A program made the position numbers and the translations under genes. From Siderastrea siderea (lineage: Eukaryota > Cnidaria > Anthozoa > Scleractinia > Rhizangiidae), in contig OZ034967.1 in assembly GCA_964030785.1 (NCBI GenBank), positions 45,878,033-45,942,032 on the forward strand: DNA of 64,000 nt. The letters are read 5' to 3'. Shown piece after piece: positions 24,122-35,822 of the stretch. Position 1 is the stretch's first letter, and each line of letters opens with the position of its first letter. Below the pieces are notes generated by a model. That model was not told where the DNA came from. It searched no databases and was given only the letters and a program-made list of their open reading frames with translations.

Positions 24122-27100
24122 AGCTGTCGCTTTTGGGCTCGGTCTTGATAATACTGGTAGAGAACTTGTTTCATGTGCCGCTTGTTAGTGCTAGTTATAT
24201 GGCACCCGGATATTGTTTCTGTTGGTCTATGCCAAAAACTTTTCTCGATAAAAAGTGTAAAAGATCCATTTAGAAATCAGCACAACATACAAAACATGAA
24301 TGACGGAATTTCAGTTAGAATTCTTTTGTGTTCTTGTAGGACGAGATCATTGTAAACCAGTTCTGGAGAATGATCTTTGAAGTAAATGTACACAAAAGGG
24401 GTCTGTGCCTCGTGTTGATTTATTACTGTGGCAAGGACTTTTCCGAAAAGCCACAGAACGTCTTCCGGCCCGAAATCTCAAAATGTACGTTAGTTCAGTT
24501 GAGGCGTTATCATTTCATTTGGTATTTGGTATTCATTTCATGATCCGTTCACTCACCTCTAAAAATTCAGTTTGGAAGTTTTTATATGTAACCCCTCTCC
24601 CCCTCCCCGAGTCAAAAAAGCATCACGTTACTGCCTATTAACGAATACATTCTATCAGTGTGATATAAAAGGGCGTAAGTCAATATAAACACCACTGCAC
24701 TCACAATGTGGCTCTCGGGTGTTAGTTTGGTGTGTTTTATATCCATTCCTGGCGTAGCAAATGAAGAAAACAAAACAACAGCAACGGCTCAAATTATAAG
24801 AGCGTATTATACCGCATTTTCTCGATTTAACGCCGGACCCCAAAAAATGCCGGGTCAACATGGTGAAAATTAAAATAAACGCCCCCGGAGTTTATCCGAG
24901 GTACCGGCGTTTATTTGAGATCCGGCGTTGATTTTAAACTGAACCTTTATGTTACTGATTCTCATGAAAAATTAGTTAAAGCAATTTTAAAAAGGTTCAA
25001 GAACCACTATAGTACTTCAGTTCAATTTATTGCGCCCATTCTAAAGGAAGTTGACGCAATGACGGGGGGGGGGGGGGAGGGCTTATCAGCGGTCCCAAAA
25101 ACTAACGAAAGTTGGGACTAACATACAGCATTACCAAAAAACGTTTTCCTTTAACGTCCAAGTAAATCGATAATTTATTCCAATTTTACACAACAAAAAC
25201 AAATTCAACACTAACAACACGAACTGATTTCAGTGCTTCATTTTGTGTATTCCTTATTCTAGTCGAATGAGACAATCTCGAGAACACATATTTTGCGGGA
25301 GGAAAAATATCGCATGATCGACATTAGTTTATTCATCGAAAGGTCTCCGGGAGGGCTAGGAGTTTTCATTATTGTCAAGTGTCTGCCTCAGCAATATACT
25401 GAAACCTAACCGTCAGTAAATTCATTGTTTAACCCTCGATACTAGTTTAAGAACTCTTCTGCGTTGTGCGGTGATAAATCTGCAGTGTTTTCACTCGCCC
25501 AGTTTGTTTTGTTTAACGTAAAGAGTCCACTTTCATTGACATCCGAGCGGGGGGGGGGGGGGGGGATTTTTTGTTAATTTCGGATAGGTGTTTGCCGCAA
25601 ATGTTCTTAAATCCTGACCCTATTTCAGGCTGGAACATCTGAAAATGATACCCTATTCAAGGGGAAAACGGTCACTAATAATTGACCCGAGGCTTTCTGG
25701 AGAAACCTCATTCGCGCTTGTTTTCTTTTTCTTCAAGTTCCTTTTTGTAACCAAGAGACCAAGGAATCTTGACGAATTTGCAATCTTGTCAGAATGCCAC
25801 GTGGCCTAGGAAGGTGACTGGCCGTATTTGGAATGAGAGTAAACAATATCTTCAATTTCGTCTACCCGTAGGAGCTATCCCATGTAGCAGTTTAAATAAT
25901 ATATATTCCTTGTCCTATCGTGGTTTTTGCGGGATACGGCCAACCGTGGTTTCTACGTAAGGCAGACGAAAATTGATTAGGACATCTGAAAAAGAAACAC
26001 AAAAAAAAAAAAAAAATCGCAAAAAGTAAAGCAGGACAACGAGAAGAAACTGGCGAGGTCTTACCTCGGCATCTCTTCAGATTGCCAGAAGCCTCCATAC
26101 TCAGTGTCTTGAGCTATTTCTTAGGCTGAAATTGGGTAGATCGCTCCGTTTCTCTCCTTTTTTAAATCCCTTGAACCCTATGGTCTTGCTGGATGATTCG
26201 CTTGTGGGATTCGAAAGAAATACTCCACATTTTGAGCAATTATTTGCCCCACAACTTATACGAAACATGGCGGCTTGCGAGGCCTGGAGCGTTTTTCCTC
26301 TTTACTTCCGTTTTGTGTTTCACTTCCGTTTTTGTTTTTTGTTTGCGTTTTCTTTTTTGTTTGCGTGGTTCCATTTTTATTTGCGTGGTTTCTTTTTAGT
26401 TCGCAGTTGCTATAGCAACTGAGAACTATTGGGGCTGTCCTGGCGTAAAGAGTCGTGTTAGTGTGTTAACTTTTTGGCAACAAGCCCACAAAGCCATTCA
26501 AAGTAGAATCCTTCGAGGTGTAATAGACAAGTTTTGAGGGGCTTTTAACCAAGTTTTGCGCAGTCTCTATGGATGAAGAATTAATCGGAGTGTTTGGATC
26601 CTCGAAAATATCGTAGATTTTGATTTGCAAAGACAACGCAGGAAGGAATCGGAAGGAAAAGTTTACTCAGGGGCATGTTAGGACTCGCTGGTCTTCAGTT
26701 TAGGTTGGCGTTCGCCAGCGGGTTAGGAACAGCTGGACGACGAAAGAAATTGGTTGTTAAGTTTAGTTGCTGTCGAAAAGATGGCAAAGAAGTCTTTGTG
26801 TGTTGATGTTTCTGATCTACAAGTGGAAACATTTCTTTATGCATATTAAGTTGTCTGGGGGAGATAATTGGTCATAATTAATGAAGTCCACGAAAGGCGA
26901 TTGTGTACGGGTACGGGTTTAAGTTATAAACTACCAAAAAATCATCCACACCTTACAGAGTTCAAGGACTTTATTGACAGAATTTAGTTTGAGTCTTATG
27001 TGGTTTACTTTGAGCTGATAGATAGTGTATGTTGCTCGGAATTATCGGCCAGTCAGGATTTTCCCCGTACGTGCGTATTTAATAAATTTTAACAATATTC

Positions 27101-28045
27101 CATGCATCATTGCCAGAAGAGTCCTGACTCTTTCCCGTTATTAAGCTCTCCAGAATCGACCGTTATTGAAGTTTTCTTGGTTTCTGTATTTCATGTCCGC
27201 AGTTTAGTTTCGTAGTTCCCACAGTTGAATGTATTCGTGGTTATGACATTGATGTGACGATTTACTCGTTATTCTGAACTTCCCAAATGATGTTTGTTCT
27301 TTGATGATCACCAGAAAGATTCTTGAAATCCTTGTCATTAAGCTGGAAAAATGTTTCGTGTTTTCTCTCGCTTAGCCTTTTAGAACGATCATATTCGTGA
27401 GGTTTTCCTGACACGAAAGCTATTTAAATTTGATGTTCATAATTCAATTAGTAGAATGTTTACACAGGTGGAATGTTGGCATGATTTCTGACACGAAAGT
27501 AAAGTTTTGTCAATCACAAGTTTTTAAATAAACTCAAACAGCTTATATACACGCAAAAACTAGCCGAACGTCTGTTTCTCTTTAATTATGTAAGTATTCT
27601 TCTACATTCATTCTGTTATTACGAAAAAAAAAGAGATTTCCCAGACTTATGATAGTATATTTCTTTTCAAATGCCGGACTGCGTTTTCGTGGTCTCCCCG
27701 TTATTCTTTAATTTTGAGCTCCCTGTTACCTATTTAATGGTGACGCCCTCTATCATGCAACCAAATCTTGCTCCTGATAACACTGATATACACTGAACAA
27801 CAAAGACAGCAGAGACAAAATAGAAGTAACATCTAAAAAACAACTGCGAACTATCCGAACGGATCCGCTCGTTTGTTTGCGTGGTTTCTTTTTTGTTTGC
27901 AGCGTGTCCCTTGTGGGCCATCGTACAAAACAGCAGCTTACGGCGTTCTTCAAGGTAAAGACAAGAAAAAAAGAAGTGTTTCTTCAATGTTCTTTAACTG
28001 CATTCTATTAATGTTCTGTTACAAACCCGTTTTTATTACGTGCAG
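24122..28045. other. Intergenic region, no supported gene
   Basis: Contains G runs at about 25064-25078 and 25548-25565, and a degenerate block near 24885-24930. A short ATG-led segment on the minus strand (26098-26065) ends at a GT donor but has no recognisable partner exon. ATGGCGG at about 26266 and other short ORFs are not supported by any domain. Confidence 0.4.
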
Positions 28046-28292
28046 GAAAGAATTGGCTTCGGTTCCTATCAGCAAAGCGTACGGGCAAAAGCTAACAAAG
28101 GCAACAGACCTGAGTAAACATAAGAACAGTGAAAGTCAAATAAAGGAAGGTGGACTTGTCAAAGCCCAAACAAAGACTTTCTTTCAAAAAGATTTTGCCC
28201 GAATTTGTGGACGCAAGATTAATGTGGATGTTAAAAACCAAGCAGTAAGGATTTACACTGAGAATGGTGATCCTAAACTTAGAGAAAAGTAA
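28046..28292 (+). CDS. Terminal exon of an unrecognised protein (paralogue of the exon at 34079)
   Basis: After a TACGTGCAG acceptor, an open frame of 82 codons ends at TAA (28290-28292). The sequence begins KELASVPISKAYGQKLTKATD and is lysine-rich, with RICGRKINVDV and a C-terminal QAVRIYTENGDPKL. The motif VPIS-x-AY-x3-LTK-x-TD and the ending V-x-IY/VYIEN/EKxD recur in the minus-strand exon at 34079-34308, so the two are related. I do not recognise the family. No upstream exon was identified with confidence. Confidence 0.5.
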
Positions 28293-28502
28293 TATATCAA
28301 TTTGCATTATTGGTTAGGTCGAACAACTTTTGCCAATCGATATTGTAAGTCATAATAGTCGCACATCTGTCTTTTTTAGTAATACTTTACAAGATCAGGG
28401 ACGTTACTTTTTCTCGTCGTCTGCTAATTAGCTGACGACCCCTACGTACATTGCAATGCTTTAATTTTATATTGCCAAAAGGTCTTGGTAGCAGGAAACA
28501 AG

Positions 28503-29000
28503 TTAATATTTTAAAGAACAACACAACACTTTTAAGTTTCAAAGACATGTTTCGGCATCCCTTATGCCATCCTTAGTTGAAGGAAAAATTTACAACAAAG
28601 CTATTTATATGCAATAGTGATTAGAAATGTAAATGAAAATGTATAAGCAAGAGTGACAAGAAAAAAGCGTGATTATGTTAAATCTAAACAAACTTCAGCA
28701 TTTTAGACTGCGCCACTACAAGCTTTCAACTAAAGATCAAAGAATCTTTACATATCCACTGGGAAAAGCCCACTTTAAATCAACAGGTTAAACATGTTTA
28801 TTTAAAATTGTTTGTTTAGATTTCACATATTCACCCTTTTTTCTTGTCACTCTTGCTTATACATTTTCATTTACAATTCTAATCACTATTGCATATAAAG
28901 AGCTTTGTTGTAACTTTTTCCTTCAACTGAGGATGGCATCAGGGATGCCGAAACATGTCTTTGAAACTTAAAAGTGTTGTGTTGTTCTTTAAAATTTTAA
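28503..29000. mobile_element. Foldback element with hammerhead-like motifs, about 500 bp
   Basis: Two inverted arms of about 165 bp (28503-28670 and 28836-29000) flank a non-coding centre. The right arm reads CTGAGGATGGCATCAGGGAT then GCCGAAAC: a hammerhead-type CTGANGA core, a GGCAT/ATGCC stem and GAAA. The left arm has the same element with CTAAGGA, a change at a core position. It resembles the inverted tail-tail arrangement of the Penelope-like insertions at 18.7 and 53.8 kb but without an ORF. Confidence 0.7.
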
Positions 29001-29004
29001 TTTT

Positions 29005-30640
29005 ATAAATTTTAAAGAATCTCATCCTCAGCATTTATTCCAGTAAACGCCTTGTGTAGATGCGTTCAGTGTCTTTACAAGAGCCAAATAGAAACATGGC
29101 AAATCTTCCCTGGGACTTTGTCTAAAAGGTTTTTGTTTCAACCGATTACACGTTGATCATGATAGCTGGAATTATCGGAGAAAACAATCGCCTGTGGCCC
29201 CGGACCTAGCGGGCAAGGAGGAGGGGAGAGGGAATTGGCTGGTGCTAATCTTAGGACCCTGTTATCCAGACTAAATGTTAAGAAAGTACACCATAAGAGA
29301 TACCCTGCTTTCAGACTTCTTTTATCGGCACAAGGACTACTGCTTGTATTTCAAGAAAAAAAAAAACACGCCTGAAGACACTGCAGTTCTCTTCAACACC
29401 AAAGTTAGACGCAGACAACTGTTTCGCCCTCATATTGCGGCTTATCAGCCCATCGCAGCCGACCGCCGGAAACAAATGAGTCCGATACACTTTTCTCGTT
29501 CTATTTCGATCAGATACAGCTGCCCATGTCTGCTTTCTTGATCTGAGCCCTGATCATGCCAGGTCTAGCTAATCGTGGTGCTGTATTAAAGACTGCAGTG
29601 CCTTCGGGCTCTTTAGCTTCGTATTTCCACAGTTCTCTCTGTATCGTTTTGCTGATTCCTATAATGGGAAAAAAGGCACTGTTCTTTTGTAATAAAGGTC
29701 ATCCAGGTAGGTTCGTCTATACCGACGTACGTAGAATACAAGCAAAATGCCTCCTTCCGCTCGGCCGGGTAGCGAAGAGAACATAGCTCACGCGCGCCAC
29801 CTTTCCACGCGGCAGCCGGCTTTCGCGCGCGCCGCGTGTTCTTTCCGAGCAGAAGCAAGGGATAGCCTGCGCGCAAACTTGAAAAAGGAGAGACGTCTGC
29901 GCCCAGGCTGAAGGAGGGATTGCGGGTAGTCAAATACCAATTGATTTGCACCAATCCGGGGGGGGGGAGACTCCCATATATAACCTATAAAGGGTATCCA
30001 TTTTGCCAAATACGGTAAAATTCAAAGGGGGGGGGGGGGAAACTGAGTGTATATTTCAACCAATGTTGCAAAAGGCACAGCCTTTCTTCCGCAGAGTCTT
30101 ACCGAGAAAGAAAGACTGTAAGACCCACTGTAAGACCCTGAAGAAGAAATATTGCGTCTTGAAATATTGATTAAAATATTGCTTTTTTATCGTGTTTTGC
30201 TGATTAGATCCTTTACTACAGGATCCGGTACTTTTATTTTGTTACGGTGTTCCATGCAAAGTTAATTGTATCTATTTTGCCCCTTTTTGGAACTGTGTTC
30301 CCGGTGAGATAGATAGGGTTAGATAGGGCTCCTTTTTTGTACTAACAAAAGCTGCAGTACGTAAACCATGGTTACGATGGCGTATTATCAAACCAGACAA
30401 AGTCTAGTATTCTATTCTTGATGAACAAAAATGAAAACGACCTGTTCACAATTATTAATATTCGTTTATCATTTTCCGAGTTTAGGCTTTGAAAAGGGTA
30501 TCGATTTTCGACTTTCTATCGTAAAATAGGGCCACACTCCTGTCCTAACCTGCCGAGAGTACTCCCGGGGGCACTTATCAAGTCAACCATGGTCTAAACA
30601 CTTCACTGTGGACATGTATACAGTCAATGTAGGATACTGA
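29005..30640. other. Intergenic, with a GC-rich repeat-like block at about 29750-29915
   Basis: No gene supported. A CpG-rich stretch with GCGCGC motifs lies at about 29785-29915. At about 30120-30170 there is CCTGAAGAAGAAATATTG then CTTGAAATATTG, similar in form to Penelope tail ends. Poly-G runs occur near 29958 and 30027. Confidence 0.4.
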
Positions 30641-30648
30641 ATTGTTAA

Positions 30649-30790
30649 CCCTTTAAGCCCTGATATCAAAATGCATATTCTCCTTACTATTCTCCATACA
30701 TTTCGTAGGAAACTAGTAAGGAGAAATTGTCTAAATATCAAGACATCTTATCCTTGGTGATCACTTCTTTTATTCTCATCACTTAGAGAA
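30649..30790 (+). repeat. Copy of the 'CCCTTTAAGCCC' repeat family
   Basis: Begins AACCCTTTAAGCCCTGATAT and runs through TCTCCATACATTTC and AAGACATCTTATCCTTG. The same blocks occur, partly inverted, at 58869-59280. Confidence 0.65.
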
Positions 30791-31034
30791 ATTAATTAAA
30801 AAACTAACTACAAAAGGTTAAAAACTAATTACAAATGGTTAAAAAGCGAAAGCTAGCTTAAAAATAAAAACAACACCTATCATAAAAATTATAAAAACTA
30901 TTTAAAATTTAAGTTTGAGCTTAGATTTAAAATGAGATAAAAAAGGAAGTCTCACGTGTGTCCTGACTTAAAGACTTCCAATCCACGACGCTCTAAACAA
31001 GTTTGGCATCCTGTGGAATAAAGTTTGATTTTAA

Positions 31035-31427
31035 GGACGGTGCCTCCCTTTGTTACTGCGCATACGTTCTGCGCATCTCGGGATATTCGGGTTTCTTAAG
31101 GAATTTGCCCACTAATACAACAATATTTTTGCACGGTTTAAGACTACATGGAAAAAGCAGATCTTAGCAACGGCTACCAGAATCCAAAAAGAAAATTGGG
31201 GGTAGCCATGCATTTCTGAGGGATAATTGAGCTTAAATTTGGCAAGAAATTGCCATACATCTTTGTATTTTAACGCTTTTTTAGAATTATGGTTGCTTAA
31301 TTATCTCTGAAAAATGCGTGGTTACCCCCATTTTTCTTTTTGGATTCCAATAAACCTTGCTAAGATCTACTTTTTCCCCATAGCCTTAACCTTTGCAAAA
31401 ATACATCTGTATTAGGAGGTACCGTCC
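31035..31427. mobile_element. TIR element, 393 bp, in a TTTAA context
   Basis: Left end GGACGGTGCCTCC and right end GGAGGTACCGTCC are inverted copies with one mismatch. TTTAA abuts both ends. Inner parts (AAATTGGGGGTAGCCATGCA and its counterpart near 31310) are also inverted copies. Non-coding. Confidence 0.75.
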
Positions 31428-32657
31428 TTTAAACATTTGATTCTGTCTGATAATAGTCTATTCGAATTGTTTATGTTACGTCACTGCGTGACCTTTACTT
31501 ACGGGTTGCATAGGCAATAGGCAATAGATCACGTACTGATTCAAGGCAAACTAAGAATAACTATGAGCTAGATTTAAGGCTATGTATTACAATAGGATAT
31601 AGCGAGCCAAGATTTAACCGCAGCATGATTGTATTTCAATTCTCGGATGTATAAGCCATAGATGTAAAGCTTTAATTCAGAACGGAATAGCGATTGAGAG
31701 TATAACATTGTAAACGAGATTGTTAGAGAATTAAACGCAACCATTGGAAAGATACAGTCCTCTTGATTGTGAACCAGCGTCGGGATTCCCGAACAGATTC
31801 AACAAAGTTCAACATTGTTGTGTGTGAAATGTCAGCTGTTTAACATTTTGAACAGGGATGTTTATCTTTTTAGCTATCCGATCGTTTAACTAACTTGTAT
31901 TCAGCAGTTTGGAATGATTGCTGTATCCGGTCATCCCTTGAAAGGTGGCTAACTAAATTCCACTCTCTTTCAAGTTGGTATACTGATTACGAAATTATCA
32001 CTTGGGTTTTAACGCCGGCCATGTTGGAGGTACTGAAACAACTAACCTATTTGCATAAAAGCAGAATCTATTTTGCCGTGAAGTCACGGGAAAACCGTGT
32101 GTTACGTCTGATCAGCAAACGACATCTCCTGTTTTATTTATTTATTACAATGCCAATTCGAAAAAAAATTTCGAAAATTGAAAAGTAAAAAGCCATTGGA
32201 GGTAGGCAAAAGAGCCAAAGACCCCATGCGAGGCGAACCACCCCATATTACAACAAAACAGAAACAAAAATGCATATACAAGATCAGCAAAGACATCAAA
32301 AAGCTAAAATCACAATTTTAAAATTATATTCTTTTCAATTTGCAGCACATCCGTGTAGTTTACCTGTGCCAATTTTTCGTTTACTGTTTTTAAATTTGAA
32401 AACACGTATATTGCAAATAAACCCACGCAAGTTTTAAATTAAATTGTTGTCGTTTTACTGTAGAGTGAATTCGTAGAACCCGTTTCTTATGTGCTAATGT
32501 GGCGCATAATATTCTAATGACCGGTTTGGGTACGCACGAGCGATTCACGATTGAAATGCGTACCTGTGTTCAGCGTACCTCAAAGAAAATAAGCATTTTA
32601 AAAAAGATACAAAGTACAACTCCAGAAAAGTAATACTTAGCACACTACAGGGTCGGT
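31428..32657. other. Intergenic, no supported feature
   Basis: A 97-codon ORF at 31895-32188 has no recognisable domain or splice context. Otherwise AT-rich unique-looking sequence. Confidence 0.4.
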
Positions 32658-33048
32658 CAATAATCTTGGGACATCTTGCCGACTTCTCCCCCTTCCCCGC
32701 TTTGCAATGTTGAAAAGACTAGAAAATGTGCTATTTTCTGTCTGAAACGCCAGCGGTTTGTACAACATTGAACGGGGGAAGGGGAACCGTCCTCAGAGGT
32801 GTCAAGTGTCCCAAGAATTGTCTGAGACTGCAGGTTTTAAGTTGTCATTTCAATAATCTTGGGACATCTTGCCGACTTCTCCCCCTTCCCCGCTTTGCAA
32901 TGTTGAAAAGACTAGAAAATGTGCTATTTTCTGTCCGTAAAGCCAGCGGTTTGTACAACATTGAACGGGGGAAGGGGAACCGTCCTCAGAGGTGTCAAGT
33001 GTCCCAAGAATTATTGTCTGAGACTGCAGGTTTTAAGTTGTCATTTCA
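32658..33048. repeat. Tandem pair of a 193-bp foldback unit
   Basis: Two direct copies start at 32658 and 32851 (CAATAATCTTGGGACATCTT) and differ by only a few bases. Within each, the start (CTTGGGACA, CTCCCCCTTCCCCG, CAATGTTG) pairs with the end (CAACATTG, CGGGGGAAGGGG, TGTCCCAAG), so each unit can fold into a hairpin. Confidence 0.85.
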
Positions 33049-34078
33049 AAAAGGATGCTACAAAACTCCACATGGCAGCTCGCTTTACATATACCTGTAT
33101 CACACGACTTTCGACATTTTGAACATGCAACAGTGAACTAAATCTCAGTTCAACGCTTCTCTCGCGTAACCCATATGCAGCCCTGCGTTAAATTAAAAAG
33201 CTGACTTTCCGACGCCTGTGGCAGAGAAACACTCGTGCCGGTACTTTCTCACGCTGATATCCAAACGGTGAAACAATGATGAAAGAAAAGAATAGCTCAT
33301 TTTAAGGCTTGTTATTTTCAGAATGTTCAGAATTAGGAATTTGAAGTAACGGTTTCAGTTGTGCGTGCTCAGTTTTTTAATTGTTCTTCTCATTAGCATT
33401 TAGCGATTCTCATTAGCATACAAGAAAGGGGTTACACGAATTCACTCTATTGCAGAGCGATTAAACAGCTGCAGTTGGAACATCAACAGGCGACATTTGC
33501 AAAGCAACATTTGACAATACATGGGTTGAAAATTTTATTGATCCGAGTTCACTCGCAAAAAGAGTGATTTTGGCTTGAAAGCTTGCTTTGACTCTAAAAT
33601 AAGGTGATGATTAGGTGATCTTTATCTAATAAAGAACACGCACATGCACGCACTCACGTCCAAAGGCTTAACAAATGTGGACTTTGAATCCCTAATGACC
33701 TTTCTCACACACATGCAATAGGTCACCCACAATGTGCTTAAGAACCGAAAAATCTCTTGGTAGCTGTCAGTGCCTGTAACCTGTAAAAATTACCACTAAA
33801 ACATGGAAGCGTTTGGCAAAAACATGGCAAGGTCAACCTTGCGTAACTTCGATGTTTACATTTGAGTTTTATATACTACGGGCACCGTGAATGATCTCGG
33901 AGTACTGCCAAAACGTTCTTGCACGTATTTTTACCACAGGAATACTGAAAAAGTCTTGTGAAATAACCAGCGAAGATGCAGCTTACAACTGGTCGTGACA
34001 TTGAAGACACCAACCATATACAGTACATAATGCAAAAAAACCGGCCTTGCGGGTTTCTGCGAGTCTTAATCAGATACA
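33049..34078. other. Intergenic, no supported feature
   Basis: I saw nothing coding or repeated here apart from a small CATTAGC duplication near 33393-33418. Confidence 0.4.
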
Positions 34079-34308
34079 TCAAGAAGAGTCATCCTTTTCA
34101 ATGTAGACGCTGACCCGTACTGTTTGACCATGACACGATGCTGAAAGCCTGTTTATGAACGTAAAGCTCCGCAAGATAGCCTTTCGTTGGTCTCTTACAT
34201 GTTCATCATTATTTATTTGAATATTGCAGTGTATTTTAGGACTTTGATCTGTTGTCTTTGTGAGCCTTCGCACGTACGCTGCGCTAATGGGAACTGCGGC
34301 CATTTTTC
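34079..34308 (-). CDS. Terminal exon of an unrecognised protein (paralogue of the exon at 28046)
   Basis: A TTTTTTCGTCAG acceptor (AG at 34310-34309) opens a frame containing ATG at 34303-34301 and ending at TGA (34081-34079). The protein begins MAAVPISAAYVRRLTKTTDQ and ends with VRVSVYIEKDDSS. It shares VPIS-x-AY-x3-LTK-x-TD and the acidic end with the plus-strand exon at 28046-28292. Splice phase differs between the two by two bases, so translation may start within this exon at the ATG. Function unknown. Confidence 0.45.
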
Positions 34309-35678
34309 CTGACGAAAAAAGGAACATTCAGTCAATTCAAGTTAGAGAGAACATAAACCAAAATTTGAACGTTACAGCGACTGAATTTACCTGGAAGGCG
34401 ACAATATTGTGGAAGGTTCTTGAGATGAAATATTCAATTCAGCTTGTTTGTGTTTTTTCCTGTTAGCTTATACCAGTTGAAGAATTAAATTATTTTACCT
34501 CGATATAAAATATCCACCGGTTTACATTACAAAGAGAGCGTTGGAAATGACGGCAAACTTCAACCAATCTGACGAAACTGGCTCCTGGAACAAGGAAAGA
34601 AGTATAACCGCCATGTTGCTGTCCTCACCAACAGTGTCACGATCAGGATTATCTTCCGTTGATATAAGAAGTTTGCTTGAATAAATTAGAGGGCGGGCAC
34701 GTACGAAGACCGGATGTCATTTCATGTTTGAGGGTAGTTATTTTTAGGTCGCGAACATGTTGAAGGTAAAAACATATCGGAAAAGCCGTTTCATAAACAA
34801 AATCGATGTCAAAACTGTTCTGGCAATCATTGTTGTCGGTTTTGAAGTTGAAACGAAGCACACTTCATCTTATTTTGCAACAAGTAGGACACAATTAGAA
34901 ATTCTTTAGTGGAAGATATCATTAGCAAATATCAAGAATTCGATTATTTAAATGCTAATAACAAAATTGTTTTTCTCTTCAATAGCACTGATGCTTTCAT
35001 TTGTAAAAGATTAGGTCACTTCATATACGAAGCTTTTTCATTAAGAAATGAATCATTAGATACAAGAATTGTAAATTAACCGCTTTTGCTACTTTAATTT
35101 TATACTTTTTTCCTTCTTTTTTGTTTTTTGTTTTTATGTGCAATACCATTTGTAATTGGGAATGCAAATAAACTGTTGTTGTTGTTGTTGTTGTCGAATA
35201 ATGTCTACTTAATCGATGGATGTTGATTGACACGTCACAATATTATTTATAGTCAATTATCAGGTGAATTGTTACATAGATTTTATTTTTCAAAAGACGT
35301 GTAACTGCAGTAAAACCGTACTAAAATGATTGAGACGTCTTTGATCACAAGTAAATAAGAGGGTGGCATAGAATTTTTCCCTGACGGGTAATAACCCACA
35401 AACTAGCAAAGTGACGCGTGATTCCACCCAAATTAGCCGCTCATTCGTGACCCGACATCGCAGCGGGACGTGTGATTTACTATTTTACCAGCGCGTGACG
35501 CGTGATTTTTTTTTTCCACATGAAACTTTTTTGACTCATAAAAACTAAAAGGCTAACATTCGAAGTAAATACAGTCTAAATAAACACCAATAAACTGTGA
35601 CACTATTTTCTGGCCATTCCTGAGTTTCGATCTTCGTGGTGGGTCCAACAATCGTGACATAAAAGACAGTTTAGACAA
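34309..35678. other. Intergenic, with a (TTG)n microsatellite at about 35176-35194
   Basis: AT-rich sequence with no recognised gene. Confidence 0.4.
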
Positions 35679-35714
35679 GGGCCTATTACATGAGCCGGGC
35701 TGGCTCGGTAGAAG
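35679..35714 (-). repeat. Truncated end of the 7.4-kb Harbinger-like family
   Basis: GGGCCTATTACATGAGCCGG and the following GCTGGCTCGGTAGAAG match the reverse complement of the right end of the element at 7420-7891 almost exactly. Similarity stops where the 10-bp minisatellite region begins. Confidence 0.75.
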
Positions 35715-35730
35715 ATCGTGTCCAAAAGTA

Positions 35731-35822
35731 CACACGAGTGACCACGAATGACCACGAGTGACCACAAGTAGACCACGAGTGACCACGAGTGACCACGAGT
35801 AACAACGAGTGACCACGAGTGA
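35731..35822. repeat. 10-bp minisatellite
   Basis: About nine units of GTGACCACGA with single-base variants, one shifted by an extra base. Confidence 0.9.

Noticed and set aside
25892..26098. Minus-strand first exon starting MEASGNLKRCR
   Set aside because: It has an ATG and a GT donor but is only 34 nt, and no partner exon or promoter was found.
26132..26422. Phe-rich 96-codon ORF
   Set aside because: Composition comes from TTTG/TTTTC-rich simple sequence; no domain or splice context.
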